DNA of 64,000 nucleotides from a candidate division BRC1 bacterium ADurb.Bin183 (GTDB taxonomy: Bacteria; Sumerlaeota; Sumerlaeia; MWCT01), in NCBI GenBank assembly GCA_002070185.1, contig MWCT01000007.1, positions 92,625 to 156,624 of the forward strand, read 5' to 3'. Positions 8,441-17,852 of the stretch are shown here, one piece after another. Each line of letters opens with the position of its first letter. The stretch's first letter is position 1. Both the position numbers and the translations under genes were made by a program. Under the pieces are notes generated by a model, which was not told where the DNA came from, made no database searches, and saw nothing but the letters and a program-made list of their open reading frames with translations.

Positions 8441-9247
8441 ATGATAAGTATGGGACTGATGTCAAAAAAAGCGGTCTTTCCGATTTTTCTGATAGCTGGA
8501 ATTCTCCTGCCGGTAGTTGCTTCGGCTGGCGCCCTGCAAAAGATTACGGTGGAGGAAATGGCAAAACTTGCCGATGTGATTGTTGTCGGGCTCGTCGAAA
8601 AAAAAGAAGGCGCATGGGTGGATAAACACATCGAAACCACCATCCGCATTCAGGTAAGCGAATATTGGAAAGGCAGCCTCGGCAGCACAATTGAACTAAC
8701 CCAGATGGGCGGCGAGGTGACAAGACCCTTCCCGATTGCGATGCATGCAGACGGCGCTCCCCGCTTTTTTGAAGGCGAGCGTGTTATCCTGTTTCTCGAA
8801 AAACCAAAACAAAATCGCTCCGCCGCGCCCCCGCCCCCCGGCGCTAAAATCTCCGAAAAGTTGACATCCTCCATGCAAGTTTTGGGTTGGGCGCAAGGCA
8901 AATACACCATTATCTCCGACCCCAAGACCGGCGAAGATAAAGCCGTCTGCCTCGGAATGCAAAACGTCCGTGTGGTGGATAAACGCGAGATGGATAAATT
9001 ATGCGCCGTTGCGGCAGAATATGAAAAATATCGCCTGAAAAATAAAGGCATCGCCGCCGGCTCAAAAGAATTCCCGACAAAAGACAACCTCAAAAAACCC
9101 AACCCCAAGATTGAAAACTTGGCATCGCAGAATTACACCTCCATTACACCGCATATTTCCGTGAAAGATATGGCTTCATTATCGCTTGATAAACAGGCGA
9201 GCATTGAAAAGTTCAAGGCGCTGGTTATTGAAAATATGAAAAAATAA
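8441..9247 (+). CDS. Secreted protein of unknown function
   Basis: A 268-residue protein with a Sec signal peptide (hydrophobic VFPIFLIAGILLPVVASAG, probable cleavage after ASA). The mature N-terminal half has the pattern LADVIVVGLVEKKEGAW ... TIRIQVSEYWKGS ... FFEGERVILFLEKP. I know this pattern from uncharacterised exported proteins of anaerobes and soil bacteria: a beta-rich domain with no catalytic motif that I can see. The C-terminal ~90 residues are Lys-rich and low in complexity. It lies between the pseudopilin and the 2013-residue secreted protein on one strand with short gaps (17 and 54 nt), suggesting a shared transcript and an extracellular role. No function is assigned. Confidence 0.75.
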   Translation: MISMGLMSKKAVFPIFLIAGILLPVVASAGALQKITVEEMAKLADVIVVGLVEKKEGAWVDKHIETTIRIQVSEYWKGSLGSTIELTQMGGEVTRPFPIAMHADGAPRFFEGERVILFLEKPKQNRSAAPPPPGAKISEKLTSSMQVLGWAQGKYTIISDPKTGEDKAVCLGMQNVRVVDKREMDKLCAVAAEYEKYRLKNKGIAAGSKEFPTKDNLKKPNPKIENLASQNYTSITPHISVKDMASLSLDKQASIEKFKALVIENMKK

Positions 9248-9301
9248 GGATGCCGGATAGTGGCGGAATTCAATAAATCCAAAAGAGAGAGAAAAAGGAC
9301 G

Positions 9302-12300
9302 ATGAAAAAATACATCCTGTCTCTGATACTTTCGCTAACAATGATTTCCCTGTCATTTGCCCAAGTGGCGATTCTCAAACCGATTATCAACGACCCCATG
9401 ACGGCGTCCGATGACGTTCTGGGCGTTGAATTGTTAAAATGGAATATAAAAGGGGACGACCCTTTGAGAGTTTCCATTTATCGAAATCAGGCAGGAGTTA
9501 TTCTCCCAGAGGCGATAAATCCCAGAGATATCCTCGACGACTATATCTATATGGCGCTTAACCGCTCTTTGGAGCGTTGGAATGACGCTGATTGTATAGA
9601 GTTCCAAGGCGCCTATTATTCGGATTTTCTTGCCGGCATTAACCCCAACCTCCCCTTCGGTCCTATTCAAGTTGAACTTGACCGATTCAATCTCATCTCC
9701 TTTCAAGAACCCAATATCGTCCTGCCGACCGGCGTAATATACGGCGTTTATCGCTGGTATTTTACAATAGATTTTGATTTGGAAAACTATATTAATATCC
9801 CCGACCTGCCGGAAGGCATGATCCATATCCCCGACCCCAACGCGCCGGATATCGAATTTGACCTCAATATGGATGGCATCATGGATATCAACATCCCCCG
9901 CGGTAAATACAACGCGGGAACCATGCTCGATTGCGATGTTGTCTTCAACCAGCTATATACGGGGTATTATCTTTTCCCGGAAGATACGGACGACTTGACG
10001 CCCGAGCAGATTGCGGCGTATCTTGGGCTGACCGATATCGAGGCGGAGTTCATGGCTGCCGCCGGTGAAATGCTGGGGCTCTTGAGACTTTCTTCCCCCC
10101 TGCTGGAGCCAATGGTTATGGGACCTTGGATTTCTTCAGGTCCCTTCCGCTCAAACCCCTGGCGCAAGCGGGAGATAAAACTGGGGGATAAGCTGCTGCT
10201 CGGTTTGCTCGAGCCAAAGTGCTCCTGCGGCTCCGGCTGCATCGAGGGTAATGTTGTGGACGGCGCCGGATATTACGGACAGAGCAGCATATTTATCCTG
10301 CCGGATGTGCCGGTTTATCTGGGAGTCAAAGGCAGTTTTGAAAACATCGGACCGAATTCAGTTTTTTCTGAACAGGGCATTATTGATATCGTCGGCGTCT
10401 CCTTCACCGGTTTGCAAGACCTGAAAATTCCCATTGGACCCAACGCCCCGGATTCTTTGCTCAATTCAAATTTCAGATTTTCCTGCCTGGATCCCGGCAC
10501 GTATGTCCTTTATATTGAACCTTCCGCCGATAGAGCCTATGCGCCAGGCTCGCAACAATATCTTCCCGTTATTCCCGCATATCCTGCGGAATATTACGGC
10601 GGCGCCACGCCGCCCACTTACGGCGATGGCAGCGCCGACGATAACAACGCCACCGATGACAATATCATCGCCAACAACTTTATCGAGGTGGCGATCAATC
10701 GGTATGGGCAATTTACAGCGGGCATTCGACTGGGTCCCGCACTTATGTTTGGGCATCCCAATCCCGGCACCTCCTTCACCAGCGTTCGCGTCAAAAAAGG
10801 AGACGTTGTCAATGACTTCACCAACAAAGGACACCCCTTTGGCATCGTAAAAAAACCCATTGTCCTTAATGATATCGCCAACTACACCAGCGGCACATGG
10901 GTGTTGGGCAATTCCATTGAACTGTCTCAGGGCATTCAAATTGTGAATTTTGGCGCGCCCGATAACAACCCCAAAAATTTCCGCGTTCAATATACCCTTA
11001 GAAACCTTGATGAAGACCCGGTAGAAGTCGGGCTTCGCATCATGATTGACACATTGCTCGGAGCCCGCGATGACGCCCCCTTCATTATCAATGGCGAGCA
11101 AGTTCGCAACGAACGGGAATATACGGGCGGTAGCATTCCTAATGTATTCCAAATCTTAGACCATCTTGAATTCCCCTCTTTACAAGCGTTGGGTATTCTT
11201 AAAAACCCCGCCATTACAGCCCCCGCCCGCTTTATCACTGCATGGTGGCCCAATATCTGGATATCGGATTTCGATTATGAGCCCACGGGCGTTTTCTTCT
11301 CAGGTGGAAATGCTTTCACGCAAGATAGCGCCATTGCGCTTTTTTACGGCATGAAAACCTTGCAGCCGGGCGAATCCGTCACATGGTCAACTCTTTATGG
11401 ATTTGATAAAGCGCAAACAATCCCCGAAACCGGCGTTCAACATAACCCCGCCGCCCCCACCGAATATGACGATTATCCTCTCCGTTTTGAACCGCTTGAG
11501 GTGACCGGCGGACCTTGCATCCAAAATATCACAATCATCACGAATACAGGTACGGCGCCGGGCGGCGGCGCATCTTCCACAGACCGCGACGGCGACGGCA
11601 TTCCCAATTCGGAGGATAACTGTCCGGATGTTTACAACCCGGATCAGGCGGACTCAGATGGCGACGGAATCGGCGACGCCTGCGATGACGATGTTGCAAA
11701 ACTTGAGGACACCTCGCCCAAAGTAGGGGGGACCAACCTCCCTATTGAGGTCATGTTCTGCCTTGGCGCGGCGGCTGGCGATATTGACAACGACGGCGAC
11801 CTGGATATCGTTATCGCCAATGGCGCAATCAACGACCAAGGACCGAGCTCTTTGTGCAACCGTCTTTATCTAAATGACGGAACAGGAAAATTCACAGATG
11901 TGACCTTTGGAGCGGATGGAATTCCCGGAACCGATGACGACCGTCTGCCCTACGCAGGCTCAATCGTCGCATCTTATGATATTAAACTGGCAGATTTTAA
12001 CGGCGATGGTTATCTGGATATGTATGTGTCCAACTTTGCCACCGGCAGCGGAACGCTTGGCGCGCAAAACCAGCTCCTTATCAATATAGATGTGGATGGC
12101 GACGGCATACCCGACGGCTTTTTTGCAGACCAGACATCGGCGCGCCTGCCGGGTATTCTTGGATTTCCGCCTTATGCCTATGTGGACCAATCCACACATT
12201 CCGACGTCGGCGATATTGATTCTGATGGCGATATTGATATCGTGGTTTCTAATATTGACCGATTTACTGACATGGTTGGAACGACTGGTATTGACCCCGA

Positions 12301-15300
12301 TGCGCCGACAACTCCCGCCAACCTTGGTTTATTAATGTTCAGCGAGCGGGTTTTAATTAACCATCTGAACGATAAAGACCCAGCCAAAAGAGGTTTTTAT
12401 TTCACGGATGAAACGCTCGGCTCGGATTATAAGTTCGGAGGCAATACCTTAGATGAATGGGATCGCCTGCCCCCTCTGCTGCCCAACTACCCCGATGAAA
12501 TCCCAACGCCAGACGTTGATGAGCGGGATTACAGTGTCACAAATCAGGTTGTTTTGGGTCCTATCTTCGGCGACAACGCGTTGGATATCCTCGTTGTTAA
12601 TAGAAGCGCAACCCCCATTGAGCATTTCCGTTACAAATATGACGGCTATGATTTAGTGTATGATAATGTGGATGTGGATGGAGACGGTCTGCCCGATGGA
12701 TATTTTGAATGCGTCAATTATGCCAGAGACTTTTTCATCACAACATCGCATGCAACTTCGCAGGAACCTCTCTGGATTGGACGACCCTCCGGGTTTCCCA
12801 ACCATGGAAATATTCCACCGGCAGAAAGAGACTGGTTCACTCAAATCCGTTCCGACTCTGAAGGCGGCGCCATCCTCGACCTTGATTACACAGGTTATCG
12901 TTTTGTGGTCATTATCAACACGCCTGAAGGGGCAAATAGCCTGTTTCACCGCAACGCGGGTGGCGCACGCATGGGGGCGACTCGCGGACACCGCGCGCTC
13001 CTGGGCGGTTATGCCATTGACTATTTCTCCTTATTCCATACCGTAGGCGGCGATTATATGGATGATTACCCATCCGATATTCCCGCTCCCAGCGGACGCC
13101 GCCGCGCCATTGCTTATGGCGATTTGAATCTCGATGGTTGCGTTGACCTTTACATCTCTAATGATGCTGTAAACGGTAACCGTAACGTTGTTGGATTGCA
13201 GCCAGTCGCCAACCAAATTCTCCAGAATAATGGCTTCGGCGTTTTTACGGATGTAACCGCCTTATCAATCGGGACAAATGCAACCGGCGACACCACTTAC
13301 TGGTCTCTTGTTGCTGATTTTGATAACGACGGCGACCTTGATGTTTTCTGCTGCAACTATGGAGAACAAAATGAACTTTTCCTGAACCGCATCATCAACG
13401 CCCCGCCGGATTTGAACAGCCGGGCGGATGTGCCGCTCTTCGTTGATAAAACGGCAGAATTCCTTCCGCCCTATTTCTCCTCCATTGCCAATCCGCCCGG
13501 ATATGCACGCAGCGCCTCAAACGCCAGCCTCAATTGCGACCTTGCCGACATCAACGGCGACGGGCGTTTGGATTTGGTGGTGACAAATGGCGGCGTCAAC
13601 AGCACAGCGGGCGATTATACGGTTGTCTATCTGAATCGAGGTCAGCCTCTTAATCAAGGCATCTATGTTTTCACGCCCAGCGGCTCGGCATTTCCAGCGC
13701 CGCGCGTGCTCCAGAATTTCAACACAGTGTTCCTTGAGCCCGCGCCTGAGCCCGGCTTCGACGCCAAATTTGCCGATTTCGACAATGATGGCGACCCCGA
13801 CCTTTTCTTAACTCGCTCCGGAACACGCAACCGTATCTTCTTTAATGTTGATGTGAACACGTTCTCGGAAAACTCCGTGCCAGATGACGACACCATCGGC
13901 GACGGGCATTTCGTTGACCGCACGGCAACATGCCTGCCTAGTTTCCCCGTTCCCAGCCCGCTTGAAAATAGCCGCAAGTGCGCTGTCGGCGATGTCAACA
14001 ATGATGGTTTGATTGATATTGTTGTCGCAAACGGATTTGACAGCGCCGGCGCGCCCAATGTCCTATACCTTAACGGCTACTTCCCCGGACCCAACGCCAA
14101 GCCCGGAAAGTTCTCCGCCCCTTCGCCTTGGGTCTTTTGGTCCGATGGCAGCCCCGCCGAAGTGTATGACGACTCCATGCAGCCGGTTCTTGCGGACTTC
14201 AACGGCGACGGCAATCTGGATATCTTTATTGCCAACCGCAACTCCTTCGGCGTCAAACCGCCCCATTTTGAAGAACGCTGCCGACTTCTTTTCGGCGATG
14301 GCACTGGCAAATTCACCGATGTCACCGATACCCATCTGCCCGTTATCATTGCCGATGTTCAGGGTGCAGTTGCATGCGATTTTGAACACAGAGGCGATTG
14401 GTCAGAGGATATCAACGGCAACGGCATTCTGGAACCTATGGAAGATACCAATAATAACGGCGTGCTTGACTGGGTGGACACCAACGGCGATGGGAAATTC
14501 ACCCCGCATTATGATTTATTCCTCATCATTCGCGGCGGACAAAATATTTACCTGCAAAATGACGGCACAGGAAAATTCACCGACCGCTCCTCCTCACGCG
14601 TTCCGTTTGTTGTGGCGGACTCCTTCGGCGTGGATATCGGCGATGTTGATATGGACGGCAATGTGGATATCGTCGTCGCCCGCCAGACTTCCATTACCGA
14701 GCACTCAGTCCAACTACTGCTCAATGACGGAACTGGGCGTTTCCGCGATGCCAGCCATGAAATACCCATTCCCATTTCAGTCAGAGTTTACTCCGGATAT
14801 GATTTTAACAATAACAGCCGCGGCGTGAGATTGGCTGACATTGATGGCGACGGCGACTTGGATATCGTGGTCTGCAATCTGGGAGACACGAACACATTCC
14901 CCATCCTCGGCGCAAATAACTACGTTTTCATAAACAGAATAATCGGCTCAAACTTCAACGCCAGAAACATCCAGAAACTGCGCACGCCTGGCAATCCACA
15001 AATCTCCAACGTCAGCCCTGCAAGCGCCCTGCAAGGCACGCCAAACCTTATTGTCCGAATCAATGGCTATAATTTCATAGAAGGATGCCAGATAGATTTT
15101 GGACAGGGTATCGCCGTTATCGGCGCTCCAAGAATTCTCAGCCCCACGCTTATGGAAGTGACAATCAACATTGCCAAAACTGCGCCGGTCGGCTCCCGCG
15201 CCATCACGATTGTGAACCCCGAAGGCGTCTCAATAGCAAGCAAAATGGGCATATTCAAAGTGACAACGGATGACTTCCCCAAACCGCCGTCTCCGCCGCT

Positions 15301-15343
15301 TAAGCAGTCATCCGCTAAACCAGTATGGAATTTATATAATTAA
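9302..15343 (+). CDS. Giant secreted protein: inactive matrixin-like head, TSP3 and FG-GAP repeats, IPT/TIG domain
   Basis: The ATG at 9302 is chosen because AAAAAGGA lies just upstream and the product then begins with a clean signal peptide (MKKYILSLILSLTMISLSFAQ). The 2013-residue protein has several regions. Residues ~30-300 resemble a matrixin metalloprotease domain, including an Asp/Gly-rich DLNMDGIMDINIP segment and DCDVVFNQ, but the zinc-site helix lacks all its histidines (see findings). Residues ~315-440 hold a CSCGSGCIEGNVVDGAG segment like carboxypeptidase-regulatory beta domains. Around 760-797 there are thrombospondin type-3 calcium repeats (DRDGDGIPNSEDNCPD, DSDGDGIGDACDDD). From ~820 to 1890 there are many FG-GAP/VCBS units of the form GDIDNDGDLDIVIAN. 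Residues ~1900-1985 form an IPT/TIG Ig-like domain. No C-terminal sorting signal is evident. It is probably a calcium-binding surface or matrix protein. Confidence 0.85.
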   Translation: MKKYILSLILSLTMISLSFAQVAILKPIINDPMTASDDVLGVELLKWNIKGDDPLRVSIYRNQAGVILPEAINPRDILDDYIYMALNRSLERWNDADCIEFQGAYYSDFLAGINPNLPFGPIQVELDRFNLISFQEPNIVLPTGVIYGVYRWYFTIDFDLENYINIPDLPEGMIHIPDPNAPDIEFDLNMDGIMDINIPRGKYNAGTMLDCDVVFNQLYTGYYLFPEDTDDLTPEQIAAYLGLTDIEAEFMAAAGEMLGLLRLSSPLLEPMVMGPWISSGPFRSNPWRKREIKLGDKLLLGLLEPKCSCGSGCIEGNVVDGAGYYGQSSIFILPDVPVYLGVKGSFENIGPNSVFSEQGIIDIVGVSFTGLQDLKIPIGPNAPDSLLNSNFRFSCLDPGTYVLYIEPSADRAYAPGSQQYLPVIPAYPAEYYGGATPPTYGDGSADDNNATDDNIIANNFIEVAINRYGQFTAGIRLGPALMFGHPNPGTSFTSVRVKKGDVVNDFTNKGHPFGIVKKPIVLNDIANYTSGTWVLGNSIELSQGIQIVNFGAPDNNPKNFRVQYTLRNLDEDPVEVGLRIMIDTLLGARDDAPFIINGEQVRNEREYTGGSIPNVFQILDHLEFPSLQALGILKNPAITAPARFITAWWPNIWISDFDYEPTGVFFSGGNAFTQDSAIALFYGMKTLQPGESVTWSTLYGFDKAQTIPETGVQHNPAAPTEYDDYPLRFEPLEVTGGPCIQNITIITNTGTAPGGGASSTDRDGDGIPNSEDNCPDVYNPDQADSDGDGIGDACDDDVAKLEDTSPKVGGTNLPIEVMFCLGAAAGDIDNDGDLDIVIANGAINDQGPSSLCNRLYLNDGTGKFTDVTFGADGIPGTDDDRLPYAGSIVASYDIKLADFNGDGYLDMYVSNFATGSGTLGAQNQLLINIDVDGDGIPDGFFADQTSARLPGILGFPPYAYVDQSTHSDVGDIDSDGDIDIVVSNIDRFTDMVGTTGIDPDAPTTPANLGLLMFSERVLINHLNDKDPAKRGFYFTDETLGSDYKFGGNTLDEWDRLPPLLPNYPDEIPTPDVDERDYSVTNQVVLGPIFGDNALDILVVNRSATPIEHFRYKYDGYDLVYDNVDVDGDGLPDGYFECVNYARDFFITTSHATSQEPLWIGRPSGFPNHGNIPPAERDWFTQIRSDSEGGAILDLDYTGYRFVVIINTPEGANSLFHRNAGGARMGATRGHRALLGGYAIDYFSLFHTVGGDYMDDYPSDIPAPSGRRRAIAYGDLNLDGCVDLYISNDAVNGNRNVVGLQPVANQILQNNGFGVFTDVTALSIGTNATGDTTYWSLVADFDNDGDLDVFCCNYGEQNELFLNRIINAPPDLNSRADVPLFVDKTAEFLPPYFSSIANPPGYARSASNASLNCDLADINGDGRLDLVVTNGGVNSTAGDYTVVYLNRGQPLNQGIYVFTPSGSAFPAPRVLQNFNTVFLEPAPEPGFDAKFADFDNDGDPDLFLTRSGTRNRIFFNVDVNTFSENSVPDDDTIGDGHFVDRTATCLPSFPVPSPLENSRKCAVGDVNNDGLIDIVVANGFDSAGAPNVLYLNGYFPGPNAKPGKFSAPSPWVFWSDGSPAEVYDDSMQPVLADFNGDGNLDIFIANRNSFGVKPPHFEERCRLLFGDGTGKFTDVTDTHLPVIIADVQGAVACDFEHRGDWSEDINGNGILEPMEDTNNNGVLDWVDTNGDGKFTPHYDLFLIIRGGQNIYLQNDGTGKFTDRSSSRVPFVVADSFGVDIGDVDMDGNVDIVVARQTSITEHSVQLLLNDGTGRFRDASHEIPIPISVRVYSGYDFNNNSRGVRLADIDGDGDLDIVVCNLGDTNTFPILGANNYVFINRIIGSNFNARNIQKLRTPGNPQISNVSPASALQGTPNLIVRINGYNFIEGCQIDFGQGIAVIGAPRILSPTLMEVTINIAKTAPVGSRAITIVNPEGVSIASKMGIFKVTTDDFPKPPSPPLKQSSAKPVWNLYN
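11579..11692 (+). repeat. Thrombospondin type-3 calcium-binding repeats
   Basis: Within the giant protein, two units of Asp-rich repeat (DRDGDGIPNSEDNCPD and DSDGDGIGDACDDD) with the paired cysteines typical of TSP3. They link the N-terminal half to the FG-GAP region. Confidence 0.85.
11770..14920 (+). repeat. FG-GAP/VCBS repeat region
   Basis: Repeated protein motif DxDxDGDxDxxxxN (for example DIDNDGDLDIVIAN, DFDNDGDLDVFCCN, DIDGDGDLDIVVCN), spaced roughly 60-130 residues apart, each followed by a strand with N-[RQ]-[LI] and G-x-F-x-D. The DNA copies are diverged. This is a protein-level beta-propeller repeat, not a DNA repeat array. Confidence 0.85.
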
Positions 15344-15418
15344 TAAGGAACAGGTTAGAATCGGACAGGACGTTAGACTTCAGGACGATGGACAAATGAA
15401 AAACAGGAGGAGAGTTGT

Positions 15419-17824
15419 ATGAAATTTCGGGCACGCTTAGGTTTGGCGATTCTGGCTGTTGGACTTCTGGCGGCGATTTATACACCCGCCGGATATAGCG
15501 AAGGAAGAGAGATTGTGTTCCAGTCTGCTTACGCCGCCTCCGCCAATCCCCATCCCAAAATCGCCTCGGAGCTCCAGCAAGCCATGGCTTTTATTAAAAC
15601 CACTCCCAAATCACAAAGACAAGAATTATTCAAAAGCCTGACAAAGGGGGCGCCATCTCCTTTTCGAGTGGATCCCTTGGACCGCATTCAGTGTTACATC
15701 AAAATGACTGACTTCACAAAGGACGCCCTGAATAGTTTGAAAAATATCGGGGTTCATGTTCAATGCACATGCGAAGAGCGCAAAATCGCGCAAGCGTGGC
15801 TCACCCTTGCTCAAATTAATGCCCTTGAAAGCCTTAAAGAAGTCCAGATTATCCAACTCCCCAATTACCCTGTCCATAATGTCGGCTCCTTCACAACCGA
15901 AGGCTACAGCGCCATGAAAATTGACAAATTCGTCAACCGTCCGGAATTCATCGGAACCAACCTGACCGGCAAAGATATCAAAGTCGGCGTCATCTCCTCC
16001 GCTATAGACCGTGCAGACCAAAGTTCCGAGCAGGGGGATCTCCCGCCTGTTCCGCATGACGCCCCAAAAAATTTCTTCGGCGGCATCACCTATTGGTCTT
16101 TCCGCACTATCCCCGGTACAAACCAATATTACGGCGACGCCCTCAGAGGCATTACAACCTATTCTTTAGGCGGCGAGGAAACCGAAGACCAAGAGGGAAC
16201 AGCCATGCTGGAAATCATTCACGACATCGTTCCAAATGCCCGGCTTTATTTCTCCAACTTTGATACTGATATCGAAATGAACATGAGCAAAGATTGGCTG
16301 AGGGAGCAGGGATGCGATGTTATCGCCGATGACATCGGATTTTTACAGGTTGGTCCCTTTGATGGAACGAGCGCGGTTTCTATGGGCAGCACCAAACAAG
16401 TTGAAAACGGCGTAGCGTATTATGTCGCTGTTGGCAATGCGGGCGAAAATCATTGGTGGGGATATTTTTCAGATGCAAATGCGAATAATTATCACAACTT
16501 TGGTCCGCAAGATGAAACCCTTGAAATTAAAATCCCTCCCTATGGAGTGATTATTCTGCTTCTCTCTTGGGATGAGCCTTGGGGCGCTGCCGGTTATGAT
16601 ATTGACCTTTACGCCCTCGACCCCAATTATCTGGACATTGGCAACCCGCTGGCTTTTTCCACCGATCCACAGTTGGGCGACGGCGATCCTTCAGAGCGAT
16701 GCGCCCTTATCAATATAACGCCGAATACCCAGATTGTCAGTATTGTTATAACGCGCAAGGCAAGAATCGGCGGGTATGACGACGCTAAGCATCCTATGCG
16801 CTTGAACCTTTTTTATTTGGGCGGCACGATTGCAGAAACCGAATATCAAGTCCTTGAAGGAAGCATTCTGAACAACTGCGACGCCGGCGGCGGCGTTATC
16901 TCCGTCGGCGCTATTGACGTAAACTCGCGTCTGCAGAATATAGTTGAATCTTTCAGCAGCCGCGGTCCCACATGGGATGGACGCATGAAACCTGAAATCG
17001 TATCCTTTGATGGAACCCGCGGCGGCATCGCCCTCAACGGAACAAATTTCGCCAAATTTTACGGAACCTCTTGCGCCGCGCCTCATGCCGCCGGCGTGGC
17101 AGCTCTTATCAAAGGATATAAAATATCCGTCGGCGATACCGAATTCACCAACCCATGGAACAAAAAAGCTATCGTAGATAACATCAATGCCCTGATTTTC
17201 CAAGGCGCGGAAGACCTAATGCCTTTGGGCGCGGACAATACATCCGGCTATGGCAAAATCAATGTGGAAAATGTCTTTCTCAGATTCCTCAAAGCCACAA
17301 ACCGCAACAAGCGTTTTGATTTTGCCAACTCAAAAGAAGGCTGGTTCTACTACGCCATTCCCGAAAAATTCACAGCGGGCGAAGGCATTTATGACAACGG
17401 CAAACTTACCATTAAGAGCGTGGATTCAAATACATACGGCACGTGGGAAAGTCCGCTGATTGTCTTTGATCCAGATAAAAAAGCCAATCTGAACACCGGC
17501 AAGATTTATATTGCCCGCTTTAATATTTCCACATCGGTGATAAATCCAAATAAATTCCCCGGGTTCAGACTCCGCGCCAACAGCAAAAATAACACTGTTG
17601 CCGCAGTGCGCGATTTCAACGCTAATTCCGGCAATAGCCACTTCCCGAGTTCCGCAGGCAAGGATTTCTTCTTGGTTATCAACCCTTCAGATACGGAAAT
17701 CATGTCCGGAATATATCTCTCCTTTGATCTGGTCAATTTTGATGCGACAAAAGATCCTAAAGGCGATTTGTCGCTCGATTATGTGGAGGTTATCGAATGC
17801 AACAGCCCCATGCCAACACCTTAA
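15419..17824 (+). CDS. Secreted subtilase-fold (S8/S53-like) protein with atypical catalytic residues
   Basis: An 801-residue protein with an N-terminal signal region and a strong AGGAGGAGAG site upstream. The peptidase domain spans ~170-630. The Ser motif is intact: YGTSCAAPHAAGVAAL with Ser551, and SSRGPTWDGRMKPEIV precedes it as in subtilases. The oxyanion Asn motif VAVGNAGEN is present. The Asp motif is KVGVISSAID (188-197), with Ser where subtilisin has Asp. The His motif is DQEGTAMLEIIHD (257-269), with Glu259 where subtilisin has His. The EGxAM-EI-HD form is a known variant in which Glu may replace His, as in sedolisins. The last ~150 residues form a beta-rich accessory domain. It lies 75 nt after the giant protein gene. 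Activity is uncertain. Confidence 0.85.
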   Translation: MKFRARLGLAILAVGLLAAIYTPAGYSEGREIVFQSAYAASANPHPKIASELQQAMAFIKTTPKSQRQELFKSLTKGAPSPFRVDPLDRIQCYIKMTDFTKDALNSLKNIGVHVQCTCEERKIAQAWLTLAQINALESLKEVQIIQLPNYPVHNVGSFTTEGYSAMKIDKFVNRPEFIGTNLTGKDIKVGVISSAIDRADQSSEQGDLPPVPHDAPKNFFGGITYWSFRTIPGTNQYYGDALRGITTYSLGGEETEDQEGTAMLEIIHDIVPNARLYFSNFDTDIEMNMSKDWLREQGCDVIADDIGFLQVGPFDGTSAVSMGSTKQVENGVAYYVAVGNAGENHWWGYFSDANANNYHNFGPQDETLEIKIPPYGVIILLLSWDEPWGAAGYDIDLYALDPNYLDIGNPLAFSTDPQLGDGDPSERCALINITPNTQIVSIVITRKARIGGYDDAKHPMRLNLFYLGGTIAETEYQVLEGSILNNCDAGGGVISVGAIDVNSRLQNIVESFSSRGPTWDGRMKPEIVSFDGTRGGIALNGTNFAKFYGTSCAAPHAAGVAALIKGYKISVGDTEFTNPWNKKAIVDNINALIFQGAEDLMPLGADNTSGYGKINVENVFLRFLKATNRNKRFDFANSKEGWFYYAIPEKFTAGEGIYDNGKLTIKSVDSNTYGTWESPLIVFDPDKKANLNTGKIYIARFNISTSVINPNKFPGFRLRANSKNNTVAAVRDFNANSGNSHFPSSAGKDFFLVINPSDTEIMSGIYLSFDLVNFDATKDPKGDLSLDYVEVIECNSPMPTP

Positions 17825-17852
17825 AGAAGGGCTGAAATAAGTTAACCGGTTT

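Noticed and set aside
10466..11152. Minus-strand frame of 228 codons within the giant secreted protein
   Set aside because: Shadow of the plus-strand FG-GAP protein; no recognisable domain or ribosome site.
11770..14920. Repeated Asp-rich units considered as a DNA repeat or CRISPR-like array
   Set aside because: The repetition is at protein level (FG-GAP/VCBS); DNA copies differ and spacing is irregular.
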